This document shows positions 54,043 to 62,888 of a DNA stretch of 64,000 nucleotides, piece after piece. Every line of letters begins with the position of its first letter. Within the stretch, counting starts at the first letter, position 1. The stretch covers positions 992,001 through 1,056,000 of the forward strand of contig CP121691.1 in the NCBI GenBank assembly GCA_038396585.1, given 5' to 3'. Below the pieces are notes generated by a model. The model was not told the DNA's origin and ran no database searches. It saw nothing but the letters and a program-made list of their open reading frames with translations. This DNA is from Vallitaleaceae bacterium 9-2. Lineage in GTDB: Bacteria; Bacillota; Clostridia; Lachnospirales; Vallitaleaceae. A program made the translations under genes and the position numbers.

Positions 54043-55026
54043 ATGGCAGACAAAGACGAACAACAATTAATGATTGATGCATCTGTTCTATACTATTTGG
54101 AGGGAAAGACGCAAAATGAGGTGGCGAAAGCTCTTTTCCTATCTCGCCCCAAAATTTCGAGACTTTTAAAAAAAGCTCGGGATTTGCATATTGTTGATAT
54201 TACCATTAATTACAATAATGAACAGATGGAAGAACTGCAAGGTGAAATACGAAGAACATTTAATGTGCCTAATGTTGTGATTGTCAAAACATTGTCTGAT
54301 GAACAAGAAACCATTAATGAAGTTGGAAAAGCAGCGGCTAAAGAATTAGGGATGGTGTTACACGATGATATGACCTTAGGTATATCTTGGGGGAAACATG
54401 TACGTGTTTGCACATCTTATCTAAAAAAACATAGTTACTCAGGTATTCGTATAGTCGAGCTATTTGGTGCGATTAGTTATGACATGAACAAACTTGATAT
54501 GTTAAGTATTGGACGAAGTATATCCAGTAAATTAGATGGTAAATTGTATCCATTGCCTTCACCGATATATATTCATGATGCTCATGCTAGAAAGGCAATT
54601 GTTGAAACACCATTAATTCGAGACACATTAGCTATGATTGAAGGGTGTGATCTAATCTTAAGTGGTATTGGAGCCGTTGATAGTGAAACATCAACATTTC
54701 AGACACTTTGGGATAATCATGTCGAGTCAAATATTAAAGAGCAAGTTATAAACCATGGTGGAATTGGATTTATTCTAGCCCATTTTTTTGATCAAAAGGG
54801 AGAATTCTTGGACATACCGGCAAATGATTCGGTCATAGGGATTCGAACTGATACTATTAAAGAAAAGAAAATCTTTGCTATTGCCGCTGGTGAGAAAAAA
54901 GCAAAAGCTATCTTTGCGGCACTCAGGGGGGGGCTTGTTCACACCATTGTATCGGATGAAGACACGCTGCGACTTGTGTTAAAGTATGGAAAAAAACTTA
55001 AAGAAATAGAAAAGGGAGGTTGCTAA
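54043..55026 (+). CDS. SorC-family sugar-responsive regulator
   Basis: A 327-residue regulator. The N-terminal HTH (YLEGKTQNEVAKALFLSRPKI) is of the SorC/DeoR type, and the rest is the sugar-phosphate-binding domain (LGISWGKHVR, ILSGIGAVDSE, IFAALRGGLVHTIVSDE). It is encoded inside the ula operon and is the natural binder of the TGAACAAATGTTCA operators. The effector is probably a phosphorylated pathway intermediate. GAGGTG precedes the ATG. Confidence 0.9.
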   Translation: MADKDEQQLMIDASVLYYLEGKTQNEVAKALFLSRPKISRLLKKARDLHIVDITINYNNEQMEELQGEIRRTFNVPNVVIVKTLSDEQETINEVGKAAAKELGMVLHDDMTLGISWGKHVRVCTSYLKKHSYSGIRIVELFGAISYDMNKLDMLSIGRSISSKLDGKLYPLPSPIYIHDAHARKAIVETPLIRDTLAMIEGCDLILSGIGAVDSETSTFQTLWDNHVESNIKEQVINHGGIGFILAHFFDQKGEFLDIPANDSVIGIRTDTIKEKKIFAIAAGEKKAKAIFAALRGGLVHTIVSDEDTLRLVLKYGKKLKEIEKGGC

Positions 55027-55027
55027 T

Positions 55028-56746
55028 TTGATACATGGAATTGGTGCGAGCGAAGGCATATGCATAGGCAAGATATTTAAGTACGATCATGTCGATGTGC
55101 AAGCAAAAACAAACACAGTGGAAGATTGTGGAGCAGAGATAGAACGGTTTAAGCAAGGCGTAAGCCAAAGCATTGTTGATTTAGAAGGAATCAAAGAGCA
55201 TGCGCAAGAAAACATCAGCCCGGAGACAGCGGCGATTTTTGAAGCACATATAGAAATCCTAAAAGACCCGGAGTTTATCGGTCAAGTCAAAGAAGTGATA
55301 GAGACAGAAAAGATCAATGGAGAATATGGGCTAGAGAAGGTCAGCCAACAGTTTGTGGCAATGTTTGAAAGTATGGATAACGAATATCTGCGGGAACGTG
55401 CGGCAGATATAAAGGATGTATCCCGACGTGTGCTCATGCATATGAAAGGGCTAAAAAGTCATGACTTAAGCGAGATCAATTCAGAGGTCATCTTAGTGGC
55501 AAGAGATTTGACGCCATCAGACACAGCGCAGTTAAACCGCCGATGGGTCAAAGGATTTATAACGGATATAGGCGGGCGAACCAGCCATAGCGCCATTATG
55601 GCAAGAACCCTTGAGATTCCGGCAGTAGTAGGTACAATGACAGGATTTGAGAGCTTAAAGGATGGCGAGCAGGTCATTCTAGATGGGAACGAAGGCATCA
55701 TCTATCAGAACCCGGAACAAGAGCGATTGGAAGAATATGCAGAGAAAATACAAGAGCTTGAACGGCAAAAGAAACTTCGAGAGACCTATATAGATAAAGC
55801 CAGCGTAACTGCCGATGGAGTGCATATCGAGATTGGAGCCAATATCGGAAGTCCAGAAGATATCGAAGGAGCATTGTCCCATGGAGCAGAGTGTATAGGA
55901 CTATACCGAACAGAATTTTTATATATGGGCAAGAAAAACTTCCCTACAGAAGATGAACAATTCGAGGCGTATAAAAAAGTGCTGGAAGCCATGGAGAACA
56001 AACCGGTGGTAGTAAGAACACTCGATATCGGAGGAGACAAAGAGCTGGATTATATGACAATGGATAAGGAGTTGAATCCATTTTTAGGAAATCGTGCGAT
56101 ACGTCTGTGCCTGTCGAATGAGGAGTTGTTCTTGACCCAGTTAAAAGCATTATTGCGAGCGAGCGTCTATGGGAATCTGCATATCATGTTCCCGATGATA
56201 GCAACGTTAGAAGAGTTGCGCCAGGCAAAAAGATTGCTTGAAGTGGCCAAAGAAGAGCTACAACAAAACACAAAGTATAGTGAAGCCGAGTTTAAGTATA
56301 AGATTGGAATCATGGTAGAGATACCGTCAACAGCCATAATGGCGCCGGTATTTGCAAAAGAGGTGGACTTCTTTTCCATAGGGACCAATGACTTGATTCA
56401 GTATACATTTGCAGCAGACCGTATGAATGAGAACGTATCCTATCTATATCAACCGTTTAATCCGGCGATCTTGAATCTAGTACATATGGTAATAGAGGCG
56501 GCCCATAAAGAAGGTAAGTGGGTCGGCATGTGCGGAGAGATGGCAGGAGAACCCTTGGCCCTTGGATTACTGATTGGTTTGGGGTTAGATGAGTTTAGCA
56601 TGAGTGCGCCAGGAATCTTAAGAGCGCGCCAGCAAGCCGCAAGGATTGATAGCCGCCAGGCAAGTAAGATAGCCAAGGAGGCATTAACATTAACCAGCCA
56701 AGAGGATGTCTTGGCACTTGTAAAAAATGTGCAATGGTCAATATAA
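55028..56746 (+). CDS. ptsI: PTS enzyme I
   Basis: A 572-residue full-length enzyme I. The phospho-His is in GGRTSHSAIMARTLEIPAVVG, and the PEP-binding domain has IGLYRTEFLYM and FSIGTNDLIQYTFAADR, with CGEMAG near the end. It starts the phosphate relay from PEP through HPr to the UlaC-type IIA. TTG 55028 follows GGGAGG; the gap from the SorC stop is one base. Having enzyme I inside a substrate operon, without HPr, is unusual. Its codon use (more AGC, GCC, GCG) looks GC-richer than the AT-rich PTS genes upstream. Confidence 0.93.
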   Translation: MIHGIGASEGICIGKIFKYDHVDVQAKTNTVEDCGAEIERFKQGVSQSIVDLEGIKEHAQENISPETAAIFEAHIEILKDPEFIGQVKEVIETEKINGEYGLEKVSQQFVAMFESMDNEYLRERAADIKDVSRRVLMHMKGLKSHDLSEINSEVILVARDLTPSDTAQLNRRWVKGFITDIGGRTSHSAIMARTLEIPAVVGTMTGFESLKDGEQVILDGNEGIIYQNPEQERLEEYAEKIQELERQKKLRETYIDKASVTADGVHIEIGANIGSPEDIEGALSHGAECIGLYRTEFLYMGKKNFPTEDEQFEAYKKVLEAMENKPVVVRTLDIGGDKELDYMTMDKELNPFLGNRAIRLCLSNEELFLTQLKALLRASVYGNLHIMFPMIATLEELRQAKRLLEVAKEELQQNTKYSEAEFKYKIGIMVEIPSTAIMAPVFAKEVDFFSIGTNDLIQYTFAADRMNENVSYLYQPFNPAILNLVHMVIEAAHKEGKWVGMCGEMAGEPLALGLLIGLGLDEFSMSAPGILRARQQAARIDSRQASKIAKEALTLTSQEDVLALVKNVQWSI

Positions 56747-56767
56747 CTATATAAAATAAGCATTCAC

Positions 56768-56800
56768 AATAATCCTGAGTCTTGTACTCAGGATTATTTT
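56768..56800 (+). terminator. Rho-independent terminator
   Basis: A 13-bp stem (AATAATCCTGAGT and complement, loop CTTGT) followed by TTTT. It closes the ula operon. Confidence 0.92.
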
Positions 56801-56898
56801 CGTTGACAAATCAAATAATAAAAGTTAGAATAAAACTGTTGAACATAAATGAGATGTATTATCAATACGAAAAGATAAAGGTATATTTTTTTAACGTT

Positions 56899-56954
56899 AC
56901 AATGAGAATGACTACCGATATCAATAAAAAGAGGTGATATCGGGGACGGATTGT
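56899..56954 (+). promoter_or_regulatory. Structured leader before the second ECF operon
   Basis: An outer ACAAT/ATTGT helix (56899-56903 with 56950-56954) encloses an inner 9-bp helix CCGATATCA/TGATATCGG (56915-56923 with 56935-56943). The asymmetric internal loop has 11 bases left (GAGAATGACTA) and 6 right (GGACGG). It could be a small-ligand RNA switch. The left loop also resembles half of an iron-box sequence. No known class is recognised. The rest of 56801-57012 is AT-rich without a gene. Confidence 0.4.
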
Positions 56955-57012
56955 TAAAAATACTACTTTTTTTCTTTTACAACAATACAATAAACAGCAG
57001 AAAGGATTAAAT

Positions 57013-57594
57013 ATGAAACAACAAAAAATGCACACAAAAGATTTAATTACGACAGGAGTTTTTACAGCAATATACTTTGTCTTGTTCTTTGCTATGGGGA
57101 TGCTTGGTTATATACCAATACTTTTTGTCTTGATACCGCTATTATTACCTATGGTTTCAGGGATTCCATTTATGCTTTTTTTAACAAAAGTCGACAAGTT
57201 TGGAATGGTTACGATTATGGGAACTATACTTGGAGGCTTAATGATGTTGACAGGGCATTCGTATACACCAATTGTTACAGGCGTTGTCTTTGGTGTGTTG
57301 GCAGACTTGATTTTTAAACTGGGAAATTATAAGAGCAAAAAACTTTCTGTAGTAGGTTATGGAGTATTTAGTATGTGGTTATTAGGCATGCTGTTACCTT
57401 TTTGGATTATGAAAGATGCATTTGAAAAAACGATGACAGATAGTATGGGCGCTGATTATACACAGGCAGTATTAGGTCTTTTTGAAAAGGCAGCATGGAC
57501 TTTTCCGTTGATGGCATTTTGTGGCGGAGTTATTGGTGCAATCTTTGGTTTTAAAATGCTCAAAAAACATTTTGAAAAAGCAGGAATTGCCTAA
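57013..57594 (+). CDS. ECF transporter S component, Trep_Strep type
   Basis: A 193-residue membrane protein with five or six helices. KDLITTGVFTAIYFVLFF at the start and PMVSGIPFMLFLTKV in the middle match the Trep_Strep family of S components. Some relatives are reported in heme or iron-related uptake, but the substrate here is open. The T component and double ATPase genes follow. AAAGGA precedes the ATG. Confidence 0.78.
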   Translation: MKQQKMHTKDLITTGVFTAIYFVLFFAMGMLGYIPILFVLIPLLLPMVSGIPFMLFLTKVDKFGMVTIMGTILGGLMMLTGHSYTPIVTGVVFGVLADLIFKLGNYKSKKLSVVGYGVFSMWLLGMLLPFWIMKDAFEKTMTDSMGADYTQAVLGLFEKAAWTFPLMAFCGGVIGAIFGFKMLKKHFEKAGIA

Positions 57595-57615
57595 GAGGAT
57601 TAAAGGAGGAACGTT

Positions 57616-58341
57616 GTGGAAAAAAGCTATATGCAAGTAACACTTGATCAGGAGCAACAAAAGCTTGACCCACGCACAAAGATTATGATTTTACTCATTA
57701 TTAACATGTCTGCATTTACAGTTAATGCATGGTATGTTATGGCGCTGGCTGCAGCAATACCCTTATCTTTATTATGGTTAACTAAGCAATATCGACAAAC
57801 AATGTTGCTGACAATGGTATATGCGAGCTCACTTGTTTTATATATTTTATTGCTGGATACTGCTCATGGAAGTGTTAGTATAGTGATTGCAATGTTAACA
57901 AGTGTTATTAATCGTATGGGGCCAGGGCTTTTAATGGGATATTATCTGTTACGGACAACTACAGTGAGTGAATTTATTGCGGCAATGGAGAGATTAAAAA
58001 TCCCAAAACAAGTGACCATTCCTTTGTCAGTAATGTTTAGGTTTTTTCCGACAATCAAGCAAGAGCATACATCAATCAATGATGCGATGAAAATGCGAGG
58101 GGTCAGCTTTGGAAGCTCAAAAGGTAATATATTAACATTAATGGAATATAGATTAATTCCTTTATTTATCTCTTGCGTAAAAATAGGGGAAGAACTTTCA
58201 TGTTCTGCATTAACAAGAGGTCTGGGTGCAGAGACGAAAAGAACCAATGTATGTCATATTGGTTTTGCCTGGAGGGACTATCTGTATACACTTTTTGCAC
58301 TGGTAACATTGGTATTGCTGATTTACTCAAAAGGAAGGTGA
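57616..58341 (+). CDS. ECF transporter T component
   Basis: A 241-residue membrane protein with four or five helices. It begins LDPRTKIMILLI and carries the coupling motif CSALTRGLGAE near the C-terminus. GTG 57616 has AAAGGAGG upstream. Confidence 0.88.
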   Translation: MEKSYMQVTLDQEQQKLDPRTKIMILLIINMSAFTVNAWYVMALAAAIPLSLLWLTKQYRQTMLLTMVYASSLVLYILLLDTAHGSVSIVIAMLTSVINRMGPGLLMGYYLLRTTTVSEFIAAMERLKIPKQVTIPLSVMFRFFPTIKQEHTSINDAMKMRGVSFGSSKGNILTLMEYRLIPLFISCVKIGEELSCSALTRGLGAETKRTNVCHIGFAWRDYLYTLFALVTLVLLIYSKGR

Positions 58342-58345
58342 GCAT

Positions 58346-59827
58346 GTGATTGAGTTAAAAAAAGTATCGTTTCAATATGATAACCACCAACAAAGCAATG
58401 GAATTATCGATATTGACTTAACCATTCAAAAAGGAGAAGTTGTATTGCTATGTGGCGAGTCAGGGTGCGGAAAAACGACATTGACCCGTTTAATTAATGG
58501 GTTGATTCCACACTACTATAATGGCACACTATTAGGTGAAGTGCGAATTGATGGTAAAGATATGTGTCAGATGGATTTGCATGAGATTTCCCAGCATGTG
58601 GGAAGTGTCTTTCAAAACCCACGTTCACAATTTTATTGTATGGATACTTGTTCAGAGATGGCTTTTGCGTGTGAAAATCAGGGGATGTCGGTAGAAGAAA
58701 TAAAGACACGCATACAACGCACAGCGTCAGAGTTAAATATGGAAAAGTTGATGCAACGTAATATTTTCCATCTCTCAGGAGGTGAAAAACAAAAAATAGC
58801 ATGTGGATGTGTACATACAGCGTCACCAAATATTATCGTGCTAGATGAGCCATCCTCTAATCTTGATACTGAAGGGACGCAAATCTTAAAAAATATTATT
58901 CGCCATTGGAAGGGGGAAGGTAAGACAATTATTATCGCTGAACACCGATTACATTACTTAAGCGACTTGGCAGATCGTATGATTTACATGCAATCAGGAA
59001 AGATAGAGAAAATCCTTTCGATGGAAGATGCGAAAAAAATAGAAGGACATGTGTTTAAAAAATTAGGATTGAGACCATTGAACCTTACAAAATTGTCCAT
59101 GAAAGAGAAAATAAATGAAGATGTGGAAACGAAGATACAGCTGAAAAACTACGTCTATAGCTACAAGAAAGAAAAAGTAAAGGCATTAAATATTGATGCT
59201 CTAGATATTCCGAAAGGTAAAATTGTTGGAATTGTAGGGCATAATGGGGCAGGTAAATCCACGTTTGCTCGTTGTCTTTGTGGATTATCTAAGAAGTTTA
59301 AAGGAAAGATACAGATAGAAAGTCAAAGTTACAATCAAAAACAATGTGTAGGCAAAACATATATGGTTATGCAGGATGTCAATCATCAGCTTTTTACTGA
59401 AACGGTTCTAGACGAAGTTATGTTAAGTATGAAAGAAGATAATACTCACCGTGCACAGCAAATACTTAAAAGCTTGAATCTATTGGACTTACAGCAGCTA
59501 CATCCCATGTCCCTTTCAGGCGGTCAAAAACAAAGAGTCGCCATAGCAGGGGCAATTGCTTCTGAAAAAGATATCATTATTTTTGATGAGCCTACAAGTG
59601 GCTTGGATTTAAAGCATATGATGCAGGTGTCTCAAAATATTAAGCAATTAAAAACCATGGGAAAAACAATGATTATCATTACCCATGATTTAGAATTTAT
59701 TATGGAAACGTGTGATTATATCGCATACTTAAAAAATGGAGAAATTAAAGATTTTTATAAGTTGACGAAAGCAAAGCTATCTAAATTAATCGCTCATTTT
59801 AGTGTAAAAGAAGCTATAGGTACATAA
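58346..59827 (+). CDS. ECF transporter double ATPase
   Basis: A 493-residue fusion of two ABC ATPases. Domain 1 has CGESGCGKTT, LSGGEKQK and IIVLDEPSSNLD; domain 2 has GHNGAGKST, LSGGQKQR and IIIFDEPTSGLD. A single fused subunit replaces the two ATPases used by the other ECF system in this window. GTG 58346 has AAGGAAGG upstream. It overlaps the convergent agrC-like gene by 14 bases. Confidence 0.9.
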   Translation: MIELKKVSFQYDNHQQSNGIIDIDLTIQKGEVVLLCGESGCGKTTLTRLINGLIPHYYNGTLLGEVRIDGKDMCQMDLHEISQHVGSVFQNPRSQFYCMDTCSEMAFACENQGMSVEEIKTRIQRTASELNMEKLMQRNIFHLSGGEKQKIACGCVHTASPNIIVLDEPSSNLDTEGTQILKNIIRHWKGEGKTIIIAEHRLHYLSDLADRMIYMQSGKIEKILSMEDAKKIEGHVFKKLGLRPLNLTKLSMKEKINEDVETKIQLKNYVYSYKKEKVKALNIDALDIPKGKIVGIVGHNGAGKSTFARCLCGLSKKFKGKIQIESQSYNQKQCVGKTYMVMQDVNHQLFTETVLDEVMLSMKEDNTHRAQQILKSLNLLDLQQLHPMSLSGGQKQRVAIAGAIASEKDIIIFDEPTSGLDLKHMMQVSQNIKQLKTMGKTMIIITHDLEFIMETCDYIAYLKNGEIKDFYKLTKAKLSKLIAHFSVKEAIGT

Positions 59828-61088
59828 GTACTTTTGTACTAAAGGTGGTTTCATCATAATGAATTTTCATAACACCATCGAATTTCTTGATGGAAGTTTG
59901 AATACTTTTTATCCCTAGCCCATGACTGCTTTTATCTTCTTTACGTGTTTGAATACCTTCAGAATTATTGTGAATAACACCGTCAAAAGAATTTTGTATT
60001 TCTATAATTAGCCGACCTTTGGTATAGTTTATTTTTATGTCAATCCAACGTTTAGGACTACGTACAGTGGCTTCTAGAGCGTTATCTAGAAGATTGCCTA
60101 TGATGACAGCTATATCAAAGGTCGGCATCTCTAGTTTTGGAGGTAGTAATATATCTGTCGTAATAGCTATACCCTGAGCTTCAGACTGTTGGAGCTTAAA
60201 GTTTATAATACTATCAACAGTTGAATTTCCTGAGTTGGCGTACTCTTTGCTAATGTTACAGATGTCTGTCAGCTCGCTAAGACGTTCAAGAAGTTCATCC
60301 TTACGTCCGGCAACAGCTAAGGGGTAGAGCGGTGACACACGATTTTTAAGATCATGACGTAAAGTTCGCATCTTTTCTAGGGTGACTTTCATCATGTGGA
60401 CTTGATATTCATAGTAACGGTTTTGCTCTTCTGCAATTCGTTTATTCATTTGTGAAACTAATAAGTCCGATATCTTGTCATACAGATAGAAGGTGAAGGT
60501 ATTGATGAGTAATGCACTGACGATACTTAACAAAATTGTAGGTCGTGATAGAGAGGTATTCATAAAAATAGCAAAAAGCATTATGATTGTTCCTACCGGA
60601 ATACATAATAAACTAAGCCAGTAGACGTTAGATATCGGATATTCATTACGTACGTTTTTAAAGCCTTGAACAGCAAAAACCAATGCCAAAGAAGCGATAC
60701 GTATAACAATGATTCCAAAAGCAGATTCGTATTGAAAGGGAACGAGAAGATTAAGCTGTAATACACTCGTTAATACGACAAATATAGTTTCAATACTCAT
60801 TAAGGAGAAGTAAATCATTAATACGGATAGCATGGACTTTTTAATTCGTCCTTCATACAAAAGGGTCAGTAAAAAAAGTAAAATAATATTGGCAACCATA
60901 ACAATAATAGGTAACTTCAAAAAAACATGGGTAATCGTAATAAGAATAAAATAGCTAAAATATGCAGTAAGTTCAATAAAGACACTGACTTTGCGGGTAG
61001 TATAAAATATATGCATAAACTTAAAAATAACATAAGCCATAAAAAAATTGCCAAGTACATAGATGATATCATAGTTTTGCAATGCCAT
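59814..61088 (-). CDS. agrC: AgrC-like peptide-sensing histidine kinase
   Basis: A 424-residue membrane kinase with six or seven N-terminal helices (to about residue 215), the AgrC/ComD arrangement for sensing cyclic peptides. The acceptor His is in LRHDLKNR. The GHKL ATPase domain has IIGNLLDNALEA and SSHGLGIKSIQ. It lies 11 bases after the agrA-like gene with AAGGAGG before its ATG. The AgrD-like peptide at 61971 is the probable ligand. Confidence 0.88.
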   Translation of the reverse strand: MALQNYDIIYVLGNFFMAYVIFKFMHIFYTTRKVSVFIELTAYFSYFILITITHVFLKLPIIVMVANIILLFLLTLLYEGRIKKSMLSVLMIYFSLMSIETIFVVLTSVLQLNLLVPFQYESAFGIIVIRIASLALVFAVQGFKNVRNEYPISNVYWLSLLCIPVGTIIMLFAIFMNTSLSRPTILLSIVSALLINTFTFYLYDKISDLLVSQMNKRIAEEQNRYYEYQVHMMKVTLEKMRTLRHDLKNRVSPLYPLAVAGRKDELLERLSELTDICNISKEYANSGNSTVDSIINFKLQQSEAQGIAITTDILLPPKLEMPTFDIAVIIGNLLDNALEATVRSPKRWIDIKINYTKGRLIIEIQNSFDGVIHNNSEGIQTRKEDKSSHGLGIKSIQTSIKKFDGVMKIHYDETTFSTKVLMYL

Positions 61089-61099
61089 AGAAATCCTCC

Positions 61100-61807
61100 T
61101 TATAAGTCATGAAGCTGTCGGTTGCGAAATGAGCGACGCTTTGTTTTACCGATAGGTAATACTTCATCATTGGTCATTACAACTTCGGAATAACGCAAGA
61201 CTTTTGCATGATTATAGTTAATAAGATACGAGCGATGAATTTGAAAAAATTGATAATCGCCCAATGTTTCAAAGACATCTTCAATCGTACTATAAAAAGC
61301 GTCTTTTGAGGTTGTGGTTACAATAATAATCTCTCGCTTGCGACTTTCAAAATAGAGAATCTCACTGATAGGGACATTATAGATTTCATGCCCTTTTTGA
61401 TATTTAAAGTATTTTTCGGTAAGCTTCATACGATCAAGAGCAAGTTTAAGGTCATCAATAACGACGGATTCATCAATAGGCTTGGGGATAAAGTGCAATG
61501 GCTGCACATCAAATAGCTGACGGTCATATTCGTCATTTCCTGAGATGTATACGATTTCAGTTTTATAGTCTTTTAAAACTTGGCGAATCTGTTTACCCAC
61601 TTCAACACCATTCATTTTTCCAAGTTCAATATCTAGATAGATAAGGTCAAACATGTTTTTTTGACGAAGGTACTCTATGAGACTCTCACCGTTATAAAAA
61701 ACACTAATCTCCATTTTCAAATGCGTTGCACTTGAATAGCTGTTGAGTATATTTTCTATTTGAGAGCATATGAACGTATCGTCATCACAAATCGCAACAT
61801 TAATCAT
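61100..61807 (-). CDS. agrA: AgrA-like LytTR response regulator
   Basis: A 235-residue regulator. The receiver domain has AICDDD, the phospho-acceptor in LIYLDIELGKMNG and Lys in HFIPKPID. The C-terminal LytTR DNA-binding domain (about 135-232) includes ILYFESRKREIIIVT and QIHRSYLINYNHAKVL. LytTR proteins bind paired direct repeats about two helical turns apart, which occur just upstream of this gene at 61874-61909. Confidence 0.92.
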   Translation of the reverse strand: MINVAICDDDTFICSQIENILNSYSSATHLKMEISVFYNGESLIEYLRQKNMFDLIYLDIELGKMNGVEVGKQIRQVLKDYKTEIVYISGNDEYDRQLFDVQPLHFIPKPIDESVVIDDLKLALDRMKLTEKYFKYQKGHEIYNVPISEILYFESRKREIIIVTTTSKDAFYSTIEDVFETLGDYQFFQIHRSYLINYNHAKVLRYSEVVMTNDEVLPIGKTKRRSFRNRQLHDL

Positions 61808-61844
61808 ATAAAAAATCTCCTAATCATTTAAAATATCTACAGAT

Positions 61845-61938
61845 ATTATAACCCATAATTACATTTTTTGCCATTCGTTACATCAAGAAGTACTGTTCGT
61901 TACATCAAGGCGTTTTTGCAATTTTTTTTTGTTATAAT
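61845..61938. promoter_or_regulatory. Divergent agrA/agrD promoter region with LytTR direct repeats
   Basis: Two perfect copies of TTCGTTACATCAAG (61874-61887 and 61896-61909) begin 22 bases apart. On the plus side a TATAAT (61933-61938) has no good -35 where repeat 2 ends, as at activator-dependent promoters. On the minus side TATAAT (61850-61845) and TGGCAA (61873-61868) form a promoter for agrA directly next to repeat 1. Phosphorylated AgrA probably binds here and drives agrD. Confidence 0.8.
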
Positions 61939-61970
61939 ATGCAAAGCGCCACTGAAAGGAGGAATTCAGT

Positions 61971-62114
61971 ATGAAACGAATTGTATTAAAATCAAGTGCG
62001 GTATTAGCAAGCTTGGCACTAATGTTTACGGCGTTCAATGTCAACACAGCGTGTATGTTATTTGTACATCAGCCAAAGTTGCCAGATAATGCTAAGAGAT
62101 TACGCAGTTTTTAA
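61971..62114 (+). CDS. agrD: AgrD-like cyclic-lactone autoinducer prepeptide
   Basis: A 47-residue peptide. The amphipathic leader MKRIVLKSSAVLASLALM is followed by the core NTACMLFVHQPKLPDNAK and ends KRLRSF. The pattern Cys-x4-(H/Y)QPK-x-P matches clostridial cyclic-lactone autoinducers. AgrB would cut after the core, giving a thiolactone ring that most likely joins Cys28 to Val32. AAAGGAGG lies eight bases before the ATG. The gene is on the opposite strand to agrA, agrC and agrB. Confidence 0.88.
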   Translation: MKRIVLKSSAVLASLALMFTAFNVNTACMLFVHQPKLPDNAKRLRSF

Positions 62115-62202
62115 GAGGGGTTCTAATATACTGAAATCTTTGCATCAAAGTAACAAAATGCAACAAAACATAATGAGTGGAGATATTTTAAATATATCGC
62201 AT

Positions 62203-62236
62203 AAAATAGGATAACAGCATACTGTTATCCTATTTT
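62203..62236. terminator. Bidirectional terminator between agrD and agrB
   Basis: A 15-bp perfect stem (AAAATAGGATAACAG and complement, loop CATA) with T or A runs on both sides. It overlaps the agrB stop codon and serves both convergent transcripts. The 62115-62202 interval shows no gene. Confidence 0.92.
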
Positions 62237-62799
62237 CGTGTATGGACAAGCTGTCCAAGAACAACCATAAAACCGACACAAATGAGGGAAATACTTAGAC
62301 AATATGTCAAGCTGTCCAACCCTAAAAACAAGAATATCCCGGTTAGCAAAAGCAAAAAGGATAAAATAATTCGAGAACGTTTTTTATAGACCTGCTTTTC
62401 TAATCCATCTAAAGGCTTATTAGCATCCTCAACAGGTGCAAGGATGAAGATGAAAAGGGAAGCGAGGCCAACAAGGGGTAAAAAAATCCAAGGGATCCAT
62501 GGAACATACGATAAAAAACTAAGGACAACGATGATCATAGCAATAGAAAAAATATAGCAGTTTCGCTGTGTACGTGCATGATATCCGCCGGCAACAATTC
62601 GAAGCAAGCCATAAGCTGTGGTGAAGACAAGTGCTTGCCAGAGCATCCTAAACAAGAGACCGACAACGACAACGGATAAAAGGTTACCTATAAAAATAGT
62701 ACCTTGCCAAAAGCCGTAAGTATATAGGTCCTTGTCTTCGCTTTTAATGATTTCCCATTCGATGAGTTTGTTGGTAAAGCGTTCGGCTAATTGATGCAT
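62230..62799 (-). CDS. agrB: AgrB-like peptide protease/exporter
   Basis: A 189-residue membrane protein with about six helices. The catalytic His and Cys of AgrB are in GGYHARTQRNCYIF, seven residues apart. It trims and cyclises AgrD. It is transcribed from its own promoter away from agrA and agrC and converges with agrD. A ribosome site (GGGAGGAAA) lies upstream of the ATG on the minus strand. Confidence 0.92.
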   Translation of the reverse strand: MHQLAERFTNKLIEWEIIKSEDKDLYTYGFWQGTIFIGNLLSVVVVGLLFRMLWQALVFTTAYGLLRIVAGGYHARTQRNCYIFSIAMIIVVLSFLSYVPWIPWIFLPLVGLASLFIFILAPVEDANKPLDGLEKQVYKKRSRIILSFLLLLTGIFLFLGLDSLTYCLSISLICVGFMVVLGQLVHTRK

Positions 62800-62853
62800 C
62801 TTTATTTTTCCTCCCAGTTTATAATAGAATAATTATATCATAAATTTTAACAC

Positions 62854-62882
62854 TTGACATTATTACTAATTAGTAATATAAT
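62854..62882 (+). promoter_or_regulatory. MarR promoter with palindromic operator
   Basis: TTGACA (62854-62859) and TATAAT (62877-62882) are 17 bases apart, a consensus promoter. The spacer is filled by an 18-bp perfect palindrome TATTACTAATTAGTAATA (62861-62878). A related site lies upstream of the quinone reductase gene. The start ATG is only six bases after the -10. Confidence 0.85.
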
Positions 62883-62888
62883 AAGCCT

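Noticed and set aside
61868-62089. A 73-codon open frame overlapping agrD
   Set aside because: It is in another frame, spans the promoter repeats and has no ribosome site; the AgrD frame is clearly the real one.
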